Part shown: positions 8,214 to 16,291 of the stretch, one piece after another
Position numbering within the stretch: position 1 is the stretch's first letter
How the letters are laid out: every line of letters begins with the position of its first letter
Source of the DNA: Candidatus Eiseniibacteriota bacterium
GTDB taxonomy: Bacteria; Joyebacterota; Joyebacteria; Joyebacterales; Joyebacteraceae
DNA length: 25,081 nt
Assembly (NCBI GenBank): GCA_030639555.1
Contig: DAOWCM010000006.1
Span: 1-25,081, forward strand
Direction of reading: 5' to 3'
Program-made: the position numbers and the translations under genes
Notes under the pieces: generated by a model
The model's input: the letters and a program-made list of their open reading frames with translations, nothing else
Databases searched by the model: none
What the model was told of the DNA's origin: nothing

Positions 8214-9252
8214 GTTCCGACCTCCCGCTATCTGCCAGTTCGCCGGGCGCGTCCGCACCGGCGACTTTCCTGAAGCTCTCTCCCACCCTGATGCCCATCG
8301 CGCCGAACGACCACATGCCGACGGCGGCTATGATCAGCCCGGTCATTGCGTGTGCGACTATAACCACCGCCATTACCTCGTGGCGCGCCACCCCGACCGC
8401 CGCAACTCCTCCCGCGAATATCAGCCCAATGACGAACTCGTTGTAGCCGATCTGAGCGGGGGGCGTCGGCAGGATGTACGACAACGTCAGCAGAGTATAC
8501 CCGAAGAGCACTCTCGTAAAGGCGACATCCACCGAGAAGGCCCTGAACATGAAGTAGAAATAGAGCCCGTCAATCAGCACCGCAAGACCGGTGAGCCCCA
8601 GAAACGACCAGAGCATGCGCGCCTCGCGTCTGGCGACCCCCATGCCCTGGACGAAGAGGCCGATGAACTCGGACAGCTTCTTGTAGACACCACCGGGCAG
8701 CCACGAGAACAGACCGCACAGGAGCCGCGAGGCGCCGTCCGGGTTCCGGAACGCGAAGAAGAGCAGCGCGATTGCCAGCAGAAAGATGGCCAGCACGGTG
8801 TAGATCAGCGCGGCCAGCGTGGCGCTCATGTTGATGGAGAGTATAGGCACCATGGTGACGACGAAGAGGATCGAAACGAGCTCGAAGAGCTTGTCGACGA
8901 ACACAGTGGGAAGACTTGTGCCTACAGGGATCCCCTTGAGGCGCTTGAGGAAGAACGACTTCGCCACCTCTCCCGCCCTGATGGGGATGATGTAGTTGAG
9001 GAAGTACCCGGCCATCAGCATGTGGAAGCTCTCGGAGACGCGCACCCGAACGATCGGGTGAAGGATCGCTCGCCATCTCAGGCTTCGCACGAAGTACGCC
9101 GTGAGGTACAGCACGGCGGCGGCGACCAGCCACCCGACGTTCGCCCTGGCGATGCTGCGTCGAAGCTCGGTCGCGTCCACGCCCCAGAGCGCCAGCGCCA
9201 GCAAGACCACGCCCGCCACGACCGCAAGCGTTATGCGGAGTCGCCGGTTCAA
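8206..9252 (-). CDS. UPF0104 / YbhN-AglD-type polytopic membrane protein (flippase-like)
   Basis: 348 residues with about seven or eight hydrophobic segments. Family marks are NYIIPIRAGEVAKSFFL (N86, P90, R92, G94, E95), VDKLFELVSIL (D120-K121) and the late ILPTPPAQIGYNE. This is the lysylphosphatidylglycerol-synthetase-like transmembrane family without the soluble transferase domain. Members such as archaeal AglD and bacterial YbhN often sit beside polyprenyl-phosphate GT2 genes and are suspected of moving or using lipid-linked sugars; the activity is not settled. The start is TTG, overlapping the methyltransferase stop (TTGA), with GGAGG 7 bases upstream. The C-terminus is hydrophilic and Ser/Glu-rich. 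Confidence 0.87.
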   Translation of the reverse strand: MNRRLRITLAVVAGVVLLALALWGVDATELRRSIARANVGWLVAAAVLYLTAYFVRSLRWRAILHPIVRVRVSESFHMLMAGYFLNYIIPIRAGEVAKSFFLKRLKGIPVGTSLPTVFVDKLFELVSILFVVTMVPILSINMSATLAALIYTVLAIFLLAIALLFFAFRNPDGASRLLCGLFSWLPGGVYKKLSEFIGLFVQGMGVARREARMLWSFLGLTGLAVLIDGLYFYFMFRAFSVDVAFTRVLFGYTLLTLSYILPTPPAQIGYNEFVIGLIFAGGVAAVGVARHEVMAVVIVAHAMTGLIIAAVGMWSFGAMGIRVGESFRKVAGADAPGELADSGRSERE

Positions 9253-10103
9253 GCGGTCGCCTCCCCCCCGCCTGTCCTCCGTGCCAGCACACCCCGGTGG
9301 TGTGCGAAGAAGATCTTCAGCGGCTTCACACGTGTGTTTTCTATCGCGAAGTGCTTCTCGATATCGGGCAGGAGCCTGGCGAGGCGCTCGTCATCGAAGT
9401 AGGGCAGCGTGTCGACGGTCCAGGTGTACCTCTCCAGCCTCTTCGAACCGCTGACGAACCTCTTCAGGAAGGGAAGGAACGTCGCGGCCACCTCCTCTAT
9501 CGGTGAGTCGATGTCTGGCCACCACGGGGTATCGACGAGCAGGCGCTCGACGACCTTGAACCCCCGGTCGGCCAGCTTCCTGGCGACCGCGCCAGTGTTC
9601 ATCACCGAGATATCCCCGTGGCTCCACGGCTCACGCGCCACCTTGTGGTGGAGCCGGTGGATCGGGAACCCGTAGTTCCAGGTGTTGGAGACGAAGACCA
9701 TGACAAACCTGCTGCTCGCCTCGCACATCTCGTCCAGCAGCGCATCGGCCGAGGCGACCTGCGGCAGCGAGTTGAAATTCCACACGAGGTCATGCGAGCG
9801 CGGCTCGGCGCCGAGCGAATCCCCATCGGCCGCCCGAATGGCGACCCTGTCGCTCAGGCCGAGCGCCTCCCAGGCGCGTTCGGCAAGTGCGACCTCGTCG
9901 GGGTCGCCAAGCACGAGTTCGACCGAGGCTCCCGCCCGCGCAAGCGGTACGCTGTTGAGCCCGCTTATGCCCGTTATACCATCGGTCGGGCCCTCGAGGA
10001 CCTTGCTGATGCTGTACCGGTCTGCGAGCCCCGCCAGGAGCCGCGCCACGGCGACGCGCTCGTAGGTGGTCCCCAGTCCCGTGTCCTTCTGGGTCGCCGG
10101 CAT
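9249..10103 (-). CDS. Probable class I SAM-dependent methyltransferase
   Basis: 284 residues. A glycine-rich strand-loop (VLEGPTDGITGISG, residues 35-48) followed by an acidic residue after the next strand (ELVLGDPDE, D67) fits motifs I and II of the Rossmann methyltransferases. LVWNFNSLPQV (107-116) sits where the motif IV catalytic loop is expected. There is no signal peptide or membrane segment, so it should be cytoplasmic. The substrate is not recognisable; between a DUF362 gene and glycosyltransferases it could methylate a sugar, lipid or small intermediate. It starts 3 bases after the DUF362 stop, and its stop overlaps the TTG of the next gene. The C-terminal half shows no motif I recognise. 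Confidence 0.72.
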   Translation of the reverse strand: MPATQKDTGLGTTYERVAVARLLAGLADRYSISKVLEGPTDGITGISGLNSVPLARAGASVELVLGDPDEVALAERAWEALGLSDRVAIRAADGDSLGAEPRSHDLVWNFNSLPQVASADALLDEMCEASSRFVMVFVSNTWNYGFPIHRLHHKVAREPWSHGDISVMNTGAVARKLADRGFKVVERLLVDTPWWPDIDSPIEEVAATFLPFLKRFVSGSKRLERYTWTVDTLPYFDDERLARLLPDIEKHFAIENTRVKPLKIFFAHHRGVLARRTGGGEATA

Positions 10104-10106
10104 CCG

Positions 10107-11246
10107 CTAGAGTTCCTTCCTCAGAGTCTCGGCCACTTCCTCAGGCGTGGGCGGGCACCCGCTGATGTGCGTGAGGCCCTGGCTCTCCGCAAGTTCCCGG
10201 GTGCACTGTCCGAGGCAGATGACACGTCCGGGCTCCGCCGGAAGCCGTGCCGCCTTGCCCTGGATGATGTGGAGCTTTCTGAACACGCCCCAGTACCCCA
10301 GCTTGGGTACCAGCGTGAACCAGTACTTCGGTTTCCGCACCGCCAGGTGTGCGGCTCCGCTGAATGAATCAATGCACATGGAGCAAGCGGTAGGGTCGCG
10401 CCACGAGTAGATGTTCGCGACACGACCGAAGGACTCGTTGGCAGGCTCGAACTTCCTCGAGGGCGCTGCTCCCTTGACCTCGGGGTCCATGTCGCCCACC
10501 CCGAGCTCGTGCGCCAGTCTCAGGTGCTCGATCTCGACGGGATCGAATCCCATCAGACGTGCCGCCACAGAGTCGACCTCCAGCATGTTCGTGCCGACCG
10601 CGAAGACGCGCGACTTCACGACCTTGCCGTTGAGCGGGCCGTCTCCCTCCACTCCGGTTATGCCGTCCAGCACGATGAGGTCCGGCGGACGTATGGTGGC
10701 CTGCTGAGCCAGAGGATCGTGCAGCCCCAGCTGATGGTCGCGTTTCTTGTCGGCCTCGGACAAGAGGCCCTTGTGGTTCTTGATGGCCAGCGTGACCCTC
10801 GTGTAGCCGTGCGTCTTGAGCTTCGGTACGTTGACATAGAGGTCGGTGTCCTCGACGATCGCGGGAACTCCCATCTCCCCGTACTTCCACTCTCTCTTTC
10901 GTCGCTCCGTAGTGTTGAGATTGACGAGGTTGACGCCCAGGCGCTCCGCGAGCTTCCTGTACCCGGTCACGCGAAAGACGTTCTCGACGTCGAGTCCGAC
11001 CCCCGGTCCGTCGCCGATCGAGATCGAAGTGAACCCTCGCTCCCGGAGCACGTTGACGAGCGCCTCGACCACCATGGGATGCGTCACGACCGCCGTTCCG
11101 GGCTTCGCGGCGATCACCAAGTTGGGCTTGATGAACGCCGTGCGCTTGCCCGAAAGGTCCACGCCCAGTTCTTCCAGCGCTCGATCTATCGCGTCCTGCA
11201 AGTCCCCGAGCCTGTAGTGTCCTATCTCGTCCAGAAAGACCGCCAC
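10107..11246 (-). CDS. DUF362 family protein with C-terminal cysteine set
   Basis: 379 residues from GTG 11246. The DUF362 core is clear: AFIKPNLV (about 37-44), THPMVVEAL, SIGDGPG, YVNVPKLKTHG and TLAIKNHKGLL (about 152-162), then a GPLNG loop. Many DUF362 proteins carry a ferredoxin domain. Here there are instead C288, C291 (CSMC), C344, C348 (CLGQC) and C364 (GCPP), enough to bind an Fe-S cluster but in a different arrangement. The biochemical function of the family is unknown to me. The frame stays open upstream to about 11621, but that stretch is the antisense-like shadow of the radical SAM gene and has no family similarity. It lies 74 bases after the radical SAM gene. Confidence 0.82.
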   Translation of the reverse strand: MAVFLDEIGHYRLGDLQDAIDRALEELGVDLSGKRTAFIKPNLVIAAKPGTAVVTHPMVVEALVNVLRERGFTSISIGDGPGVGLDVENVFRVTGYRKLAERLGVNLVNLNTTERRKREWKYGEMGVPAIVEDTDLYVNVPKLKTHGYTRVTLAIKNHKGLLSEADKKRDHQLGLHDPLAQQATIRPPDLIVLDGITGVEGDGPLNGKVVKSRVFAVGTNMLEVDSVAARLMGFDPVEIEHLRLAHELGVGDMDPEVKGAAPSRKFEPANESFGRVANIYSWRDPTACSMCIDSFSGAAHLAVRKPKYWFTLVPKLGYWGVFRKLHIIQGKAARLPAEPGRVICLGQCTRELAESQGLTHISGCPPTPEEVAETLRKEL

Positions 11247-11286
11247 TCTTGCTCTCTCCCTCGGATCGAAGCCCGCTGCGATTCTC

Positions 11287-11302
11287 CGCGGCCGGCGCCG
11301 CG
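11287..11302 (-). other. GC-rich inverted repeat in the radical SAM-DUF362 gap
   Basis: A 6-bp stem (CGCGGC/GCCGCG) around a 4-base loop sits in the 74-base gap. There is no T-run after it, so it is not a standard terminator. An AAAGGAGG run just upstream has no start codon at a useful distance. It may only be GC-rich sequence. Confidence 0.3.
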
Positions 11303-11320
11303 CCTCCGCCTCCTTTGCTC

Positions 11321-12418
11321 CTACCGTCCCGTTCCGCCCCGCCGTCCCGTCGCGACCTCGAAGGCCACACCGGCGACCGTCGGAACGTGCATCAGCATGT
11401 TCGTGTAACCGGCATTCGCGAGCGGACAGGCGCACTCGCCCGCCCGGACCCTCTTCCTCTCCTCGGCCGCCCTCTCGCCGTACCAGATGCGACCGAAGTC
11501 GTAGTCGACCTCGCGCAGATTGCCCATGGACTCGGCTTTGATGCAGCAGAACCACACGTGCCCGTCGGGAGCGATCTGGGCCGACGCCACTCCCGCGTAG
11601 CACGGGATCGGCTGCTCGCACGACGCAAGGAAACGCTTCACCAGTTCGTAGTAGCGTATCCGGAACGACTGGGTCACGCGCGAGATGCCCGAGTAGTTCT
11701 GTTCCTTGATCTTGGCGATCAGGAAGTCGACCGCGCCCGCGTAAGCGGAAGCCGACGGCGTGATCGACGCCCCCAGTGTCTCCAGCTCCACTCGCTCCTC
11801 AGCTATTTCAGTGATGAACGAGTCGGGCGCGAGCTCCCGGGTGACGTACTCATAGATGGCGGGTATGCGCTCCACGTTGTGGACCGAGATCACCGTGTGA
11901 ACGCCCACCGTGAGGTTCGGGGACTTGAGAGCCCTGAGTCCACGGTAGGTCTCGACGGCCTTCTCGAAGCTCCCGTCGACTCCCCTGATCCTGTCGTGTT
12001 CCTCGCCGATCCCGTCCAGCGAGAGGTTGATAATGACCTGCGTCCTTGGACACCGTCCGGCGATATCCTCGACCATTGAGGGTATCCGCGACGAGAGAAG
12101 GCCGTTGGTCGGTATGTTGATGATTCCAGGGCTTCCGTGTCGGTACGCACTCTCGCAGATGTCGGTAAGGTCGAGCCGAAGAAACGGCTCTCCGCCGCTC
12201 ATCGTGTACCAGTAGGGCGCCCGACCCAGCGACCGGAACGTCCGGTCGAACTCCTCTACCGTGAACTCGTCCGCGTCCTTGGTGTAGACGTTGCACGTAA
12301 GGCACCGGGAGTTGCAGCGGTAGGTCACGCTGACCGTCAGGTTGAGCGGCAGGATCCTGGGCCACCCGGTAGCGTGCGCCATCTTGTAGAGCGGGATCTT
12401 CGCGAGGATCTCAACCAT
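11321..12418 (-). CDS. Radical SAM protein with SPASM-like C-terminal domain
   Basis: 365 residues. The radical SAM cluster motif CxxxCxxC is C35, C39, C42 (CNSRCLTC), with the SAM-binding GGEP at 75-78. A second cysteine group (C267, C273, C291, C292, C329, C331), combined with APDGHVWFCC and MGNL, is typical of a SPASM or Twitch domain holding extra Fe-S clusters. Such proteins often modify peptides or carry out difficult C-H chemistry; the substrate is not apparent here. The ATG start lies 8 bases inside the end of the GT2 gene. The neighbours (GT2, DUF362, methyltransferase) point to glycan or lipid modification rather than a peptide natural product: I see no small precursor-peptide gene nearby. 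Confidence 0.9.
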   Translation of the reverse strand: MVEILAKIPLYKMAHATGWPRILPLNLTVSVTYRCNSRCLTCNVYTKDADEFTVEEFDRTFRSLGRAPYWYTMSGGEPFLRLDLTDICESAYRHGSPGIINIPTNGLLSSRIPSMVEDIAGRCPRTQVIINLSLDGIGEEHDRIRGVDGSFEKAVETYRGLRALKSPNLTVGVHTVISVHNVERIPAIYEYVTRELAPDSFITEIAEERVELETLGASITPSASAYAGAVDFLIAKIKEQNYSGISRVTQSFRIRYYELVKRFLASCEQPIPCYAGVASAQIAPDGHVWFCCIKAESMGNLREVDYDFGRIWYGERAAEERKRVRAGECACPLANAGYTNMLMHVPTVAGVAFEVATGRRGGTGR

Positions 12419-13343
12419 CGACCGCCCCCGCCTCCCTGCCTCCTGCGTCGCGGGTCGCGGGTGCGTCGAGGCTCTTGGTGCTCTGTGACACTTCCCACGT
12501 ATAGGGATTCCTCTTCAGCACGTAGTAGTCAATGGCGCCGAGAAGTCGGCCCACGAACTCGAGGAAGACGCCGCCGAGGGTCCAGCACAGAGTGCGCGGC
12601 GCGGGCGTCAGGTCTTCCAGCAGAACCGAGAGAATGCCTCCCACCTTCTTCGTGGAAACCTCGTACGACTGGACCTTCGAGAGCCAGATGTGGCCGGCGT
12701 AGATGCGCCGTCTCTGTTTGAGGAAATCGCCGACAGTCGATGCGCCCTTGTTGTAGATGATGGCCTCGGGCGCGTAGGCCAGGGAGCTGCCATGCTCGAT
12801 GACGAGGGCCTCGATGCTGGCCTCATCCACGGCTGTCTCCGGTGGGATCGACCGTACGAACGACCGGAACGCCACCATCTCGCCGAGCTTCGGCGACTTG
12901 AGCGCGAGCATGTGGTGAAGTCGCCACAGCATGTGAACAACGAAACCCATGAACGTGTTTGGGTCGTCCACGGGAACCGGCCTGCCGCCGGTCATGCCCA
13001 CTCCGGGATCCTGGAAGGGCGCGAGCATGAGTTCCACGCAGTCGGGCGCTGGGATGGTGTCGCCGCTCTCGAGGACGAAGATGTCCGCTTCCGCCGCGTC
13101 CAGGAACAGATTGATGGCAGACGCCTTGCCCTCACGCGACTCCTGCCTGATGAGCGATATGCGCTCGTCCTTCGCGACCCACTCCCGAACGATGTCATCG
13201 GTGCGGTCGGTGGAGCCGCTGGAAACGACGATGATCTGGCGGATCTCCACGTTTCGGACGGACTGTCCCGTGAGCGCCGCCAGGAGCTTGCCGATATTCT
13301 GCTCTTCGTTGTATGCCATCACGCCGACGCTTGCAGTCAGCAA
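12411..13343 (-). CDS. Glycosyltransferase family 2
   Basis: 310 residues from TTG 13343. The GT-A start VGVMAYNEEQNIG is followed by VVSSGSTDRT and a QRRR motif resembling the QxxRW of processive GT2 enzymes. The usual DXD position reads FVLESGDTIPAP, with Glu in place of the first Asp. The C-terminal region (about 235-280) has moderately hydrophobic helices that may contact the membrane. TTG 13343 is chosen because GGAGG sits exactly 7 bases upstream; a frame extending to 13412 overlaps the phosphoesterase gene and is not supported. This gene opens the envelope cluster, 22 bases after the metallophosphoesterase gene. Donor and acceptor are unknown. Confidence 0.87.
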   Translation of the reverse strand: MLTASVGVMAYNEEQNIGKLLAALTGQSVRNVEIRQIIVVSSGSTDRTDDIVREWVAKDERISLIRQESREGKASAINLFLDAAEADIFVLESGDTIPAPDCVELMLAPFQDPGVGMTGGRPVPVDDPNTFMGFVVHMLWRLHHMLALKSPKLGEMVAFRSFVRSIPPETAVDEASIEALVIEHGSSLAYAPEAIIYNKGASTVGDFLKQRRRIYAGHIWLSKVQSYEVSTKKVGGILSVLLEDLTPAPRTLCWTLGGVFLEFVGRLLGAIDYYVLKRNPYTWEVSQSTKSLDAPATRDAGGREAGAVDG

Positions 13344-13365
13344 CTTAGATCCTCCGGTCAACTCC

Positions 13366-14091
13366 CTACTGCCCAAGCAGGAGTCTGTCGCCAAGGAACC
13401 TGGGCAGTCCACTCTCGATTATCTTGGCCCGCGCCGTGTCAATGTCATACGGCACCTGCACCAGGCGCACGCTCCGGTCCTCGAGGTCCAGGACCGCGAA
13501 GCACGCCCGGGGGTCGCCGTTCCTCGGCTGCCCGACGCTTCCCACATTTATCAGCACGCGAGCTCCCGCCGGAAGGGCAACCTCCCCATCCAGAAGCTCG
13601 CTGGTCCCCACTTCCGTTCTCAGCACTATCATCGGCACGTGTGAGTGGCCGATGAAGCAGAACGACTCCTCGAAGTTCGAGAACTCCCGTGCCGCCGCCT
13701 GGGGACTCAGGATGTACCGCCACTTCTCGGGCTCGCCCGGAGACGCGTGAACGAGGTGGACGTCCGGAAGGAAGGCCTCGTACGCGAGGCTGGTGAGGTA
13801 ATCCACGCTCTCCGTGGTCAGCTTGTCGCGCGTCCAGCGGATGGCCTGAACGGCCCACGAGTTGAAGTACGCCTCCTGGGCGGGGTCGATCGCGGCCTCG
13901 TCGTGGTTGCCCCGGATGGTCACGTCGGCTCGCGTTCTGACGAGCTGGACCACCTCGTTCGGATTCGCGCCGTAGCCCACGACGTCCCCGAGGCAGACGA
14001 TGCCGTCGACGTCCATCCCGTCGATGACGTCGAGCACCGCCGTGAACGCCTCGTAGTTGCCGTGTATGTCGCTGACGATGGCGTATCGCAC
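13366..14091 (-). CDS. Calcineurin-like metallophosphoesterase (YfcE/serine-threonine-phosphatase-like)
   Basis: 241 residues. All five metal motifs are visible in order: SDIHGN (D8, H10), LGDVVGYG, RGNHDE, HASP and GHSH. They form the two-metal phosphoesterase site, and the length is typical of small bacterial members. The protein is cytoplasmic with no signal peptide. Substrates of this group range from phosphoproteins to cyclic or nucleotide phosphodiesters and cannot be read from sequence. The start is GTG with a weak CAGG 6 bases upstream. It follows nusB by 10 bases, so it belongs to the riboflavin transcript or bridges it to the glycan cluster. It ends in LLLGQ. Confidence 0.9.
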   Translation of the reverse strand: MRYAIVSDIHGNYEAFTAVLDVIDGMDVDGIVCLGDVVGYGANPNEVVQLVRTRADVTIRGNHDEAAIDPAQEAYFNSWAVQAIRWTRDKLTTESVDYLTSLAYEAFLPDVHLVHASPGEPEKWRYILSPQAAAREFSNFEESFCFIGHSHVPMIVLRTEVGTSELLDGEVALPAGARVLINVGSVGQPRNGDPRACFAVLDLEDRSVRLVQVPYDIDTARAKIIESGLPRFLGDRLLLGQ

Positions 14092-14101
14092 GGGAAGCCT
14101 G

Positions 14102-14515
14102 TCACTCCTCCGTATCGTCGTGGCGCCTGACGTCCCCGGCTATCCGGTCGAGGACCCCGTTGACGAACTTGCCGCATTCATCCGAACTGAACTTGCGTGC
14201 TATATCAATGGCCTCGTTGATAATGACGGCCACCGATGTATCGGGGCGCTCCAGCAGCTCGTACACGCCTATGCGAAGCACCGCGAGGTCCACGATGCCC
14301 ATGCGAGGGATGTCCCAATGCTCGCTCGCCTCGGATATGGCGGCGTCTATGCTCTCGAGACCCGAACGCACGCCGGAGACGAGTGTGCCCGCTAGTTCGA
14401 GCGCCTCCTCGCTGGCGTCTTCCATGTCCGGTATGCCCAGGTCCGTAAGCCCCGTCAGTTTCTCGCGATACAAGAGCATGACGGCGAGCTCGCGACCTTC
14501 CCTTCTGACGTCCAT
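14102..14515 (-). CDS. nusB: Transcription antitermination factor NusB
   Basis: 137 residues. The opening MDVRREGRELAVMLLY matches the NusB N-terminal helix, which binds boxA RNA. IDLAVLRIGVYEL-type helices and INEAIDIARKFSSDECGKFVNGVLDRI form the conserved C-terminal half. NusB works with NusE (S10) in rRNA antitermination. ATG 14515 has AGGGG 10 bases upstream and gives the standard family start. A GTG at 14545 that overlaps the ribH stop (GTGA) is the alternative and would add 10 residues. nusB directly after ribH is a widespread bacterial arrangement. Confidence 0.95.
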   Translation of the reverse strand: MDVRREGRELAVMLLYREKLTGLTDLGIPDMEDASEEALELAGTLVSGVRSGLESIDAAISEASEHWDIPRMGIVDLAVLRIGVYELLERPDTSVAVIINEAIDIARKFSSDECGKFVNGVLDRIAGDVRRHDDTEE

Positions 14516-14541
14516 GAACGCAACGCCCCTCTCGCCGTCTG

Positions 14542-15009
14542 TCACTTCATCGAGGCGTAGAGATCGGCCAGTTCCATGGCCGACTGGGCCGCGTCCCATC
14601 CCCTGTTTCCACTCTTGGACCCGGCGCGCTCGATGGCCTGTTCCAGGCTGTCGGCCGTCACGACTCCGAAGACGGCGGGAACGCCGGTGTCGGCCGCAAC
14701 GTTCGCGACGCCCTTCGCGACTTCCGAAGCCACGTAGTCAAAATGCGGGGTCGCCCCACGGATGACCACGCCCAAGCATACTACTGCATCGTAACTCCCG
14801 GAGTCACCCATTCTTTTGGCGACTGCAGGGATGTCGAAGGCGCCCGGCACCCAGGCGACGGAGATGTCGTCGTCGGCCGTCCCGTGCCTTCTCAGACAGT
14901 CCATCGCGCCCTCGAGAAGTCTCAGTGAGACGAATTCGTTGAACCGCGAGATGACGATCGCGAATCTGCGTCCCGCACCGGTGATGTTCCCCTCATAGAC
15001 CTTGCTCAT
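14542..15009 (-). CDS. ribH: 6,7-dimethyl-8-ribityllumazine synthase
   Basis: 155 residues, the usual length. It condenses 5-amino-6-ribitylaminouracil with 3,4-dihydroxy-2-butanone 4-phosphate, the penultimate step of riboflavin synthesis. RFNEFV (substrate loop), VPGAFDIP, LGVVIRGATPHFDYV with the catalytic-site His, and GNRGWDAA near the C-terminus are all intact. The protein normally assembles as pentamers or 60-mers. The ATG is 17 bases after the ribBA stop. Confidence 0.97.
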   Translation of the reverse strand: MSKVYEGNITGAGRRFAIVISRFNEFVSLRLLEGAMDCLRRHGTADDDISVAWVPGAFDIPAVAKRMGDSGSYDAVVCLGVVIRGATPHFDYVASEVAKGVANVAADTGVPAVFGVVTADSLEQAIERAGSKSGNRGWDAAQSAMELADLYASMK

Positions 15010-15026
15010 GTCTTCAATCCCCTCCG

Positions 15027-16286
15027 TTACTCGTCTCGCGCAGGATCAGAACCGCGGTCGCTTGCGCACACAGCACAGCTCTCGAACCCCAGCAGATGCC
15101 CCAGCTTCTCCTTCTTCGTTGTGAGATAGCGCCTGTTCTCGTCGGTGGGTTCCATCTCGATCCCCACTCTCTCCACGATCGTCAGGCCGTAACCCTCGAG
15201 CCCTATCACCTTCTTCGGGTTGTTCGTCAAGAGCCTGATGCGACGGACTCCGATATCCGCGAGTATCTGCGCCCCGATCCCATAGTCCCTGAGGTCGGCT
15301 TCGAAGCCCAGTTCCTCGTTGGCCTCCACCGTATCTTTACCGTTGTCCTGGAGCTCGTAGGCCTTGAGCTTGTTCAGCAGACCGATCCCCCGCCCTTCCT
15401 GACGCATATAGAGGAAGACGCCCTCGCCCTCCCGTTCTATCGCCTCAAGCGCATGTCTCAACTGGTCACCGCAGTCGCACCGCGCCGACCCGAACACGTC
15501 GCCCGTCAGACACTCGGAGTGCACCCTGACCAGCACGTCCCTGTCGGGTGCTGGCTCCCCCTTGATGAGCGCGAGATGCGGGGCGTCGTCGAGTTCGCTC
15601 TCATAGAGAACCAGTTTGAACTCACCGTACCTCGTCGGCAGGACCGTCCGCGCGGCGGCGTGCACGAGTTTCTCCGTCGACCGCCTGTACTCAATGACAG
15701 AGCGGACGCTCACTATGCGCAGGTCGAAGCGCTCGGCCATGCGCTCGAGTTCCGGCATCCTCGCCATGCTCCCGTCCTCACCCATGATCTCGCACAGTAT
15801 CCCGGCGGGCGTTAGACCCGCCATCCTTGCCAGGTCCACCGCCGCCTCCGTGTGTCCGGCACGTTTCAGGACCCCTCCCTCACTCGCGCGCAGCGGGAAG
15901 ATATGGCCTGGCCTGGCGAGATCGGACGGTCTCGTGCCGGGGTCGACGAGAGCCCTGATGGTCGTCGCGCGATCGTGCGCCGAGATACCTGTCGTCGTCC
16001 CCGCGACCGCATCGACCGACACGGCGAAGGCCGTGCCCATTATCGACGTGTTCTTCCCCACCATCGGATGGAGATCCAGCTCGTCGAGACGCTCCCCCGT
16101 CATGGGAACGCAGATCAGTCCCCGGCCCTCGCGGGAGATGAAGTTGATCGCCTCTGGCGTCACCTTCCCGGCGGCCATGATCAGGTCTCCCTCGTTCTCC
16201 CGTGTCTCATCATCCACCACGATGACCATCCTGCCCTGCCGGATGTCCTCGATCGCGGCCCTAACGGTACGGAGAACTTCCTTCAT
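15027..16286 (-). CDS. ribBA: Bifunctional 3,4-dihydroxy-2-butanone 4-phosphate synthase / GTP cyclohydrolase II
   Basis: About 419 residues. The N-terminal RibB half has the acidic metal site DDETRENEGDL (about 25-35), the AHDRATT loop and the RAGHTEAAVDL motif. The C-terminal RibA half has the zinc cysteines SECLTGDVFGSARCDCG (about C259, C270, C272) and the GTP-binding/catalytic YMRQEGRGIGL, so both activities should work. It feeds both branches of the pathway, from ribulose 5-phosphate and GTP. ATG 16286 is used. A GTG nine bases upstream overlaps the ribE stop (GTGA) and is equally possible. The C-terminal tail has an extra CAVC pair of unknown role. Confidence 0.96.
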   Translation of the reverse strand: MKEVLRTVRAAIEDIRQGRMVIVVDDETRENEGDLIMAAGKVTPEAINFISREGRGLICVPMTGERLDELDLHPMVGKNTSIMGTAFAVSVDAVAGTTTGISAHDRATTIRALVDPGTRPSDLARPGHIFPLRASEGGVLKRAGHTEAAVDLARMAGLTPAGILCEIMGEDGSMARMPELERMAERFDLRIVSVRSVIEYRRSTEKLVHAAARTVLPTRYGEFKLVLYESELDDAPHLALIKGEPAPDRDVLVRVHSECLTGDVFGSARCDCGDQLRHALEAIEREGEGVFLYMRQEGRGIGLLNKLKAYELQDNGKDTVEANEELGFEADLRDYGIGAQILADIGVRRIRLLTNNPKKVIGLEGYGLTIVERVGIEMEPTDENRRYLTTKKEKLGHLLGFESCAVCASDRGSDPARDE

Positions 16287-16291
16287 GATCC

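Noticed and set aside
11247..11621. Upstream extension of the DUF362 gene
   Set aside because: It overlaps the end of the radical SAM gene, is Arg-rich shadow sequence and lacks DUF362 similarity.
11321..13343. Peptide-modifying radical SAM cluster (RiPP)
   Set aside because: No small open frame with a plausible precursor peptide lies in the short gaps around the radical SAM gene.
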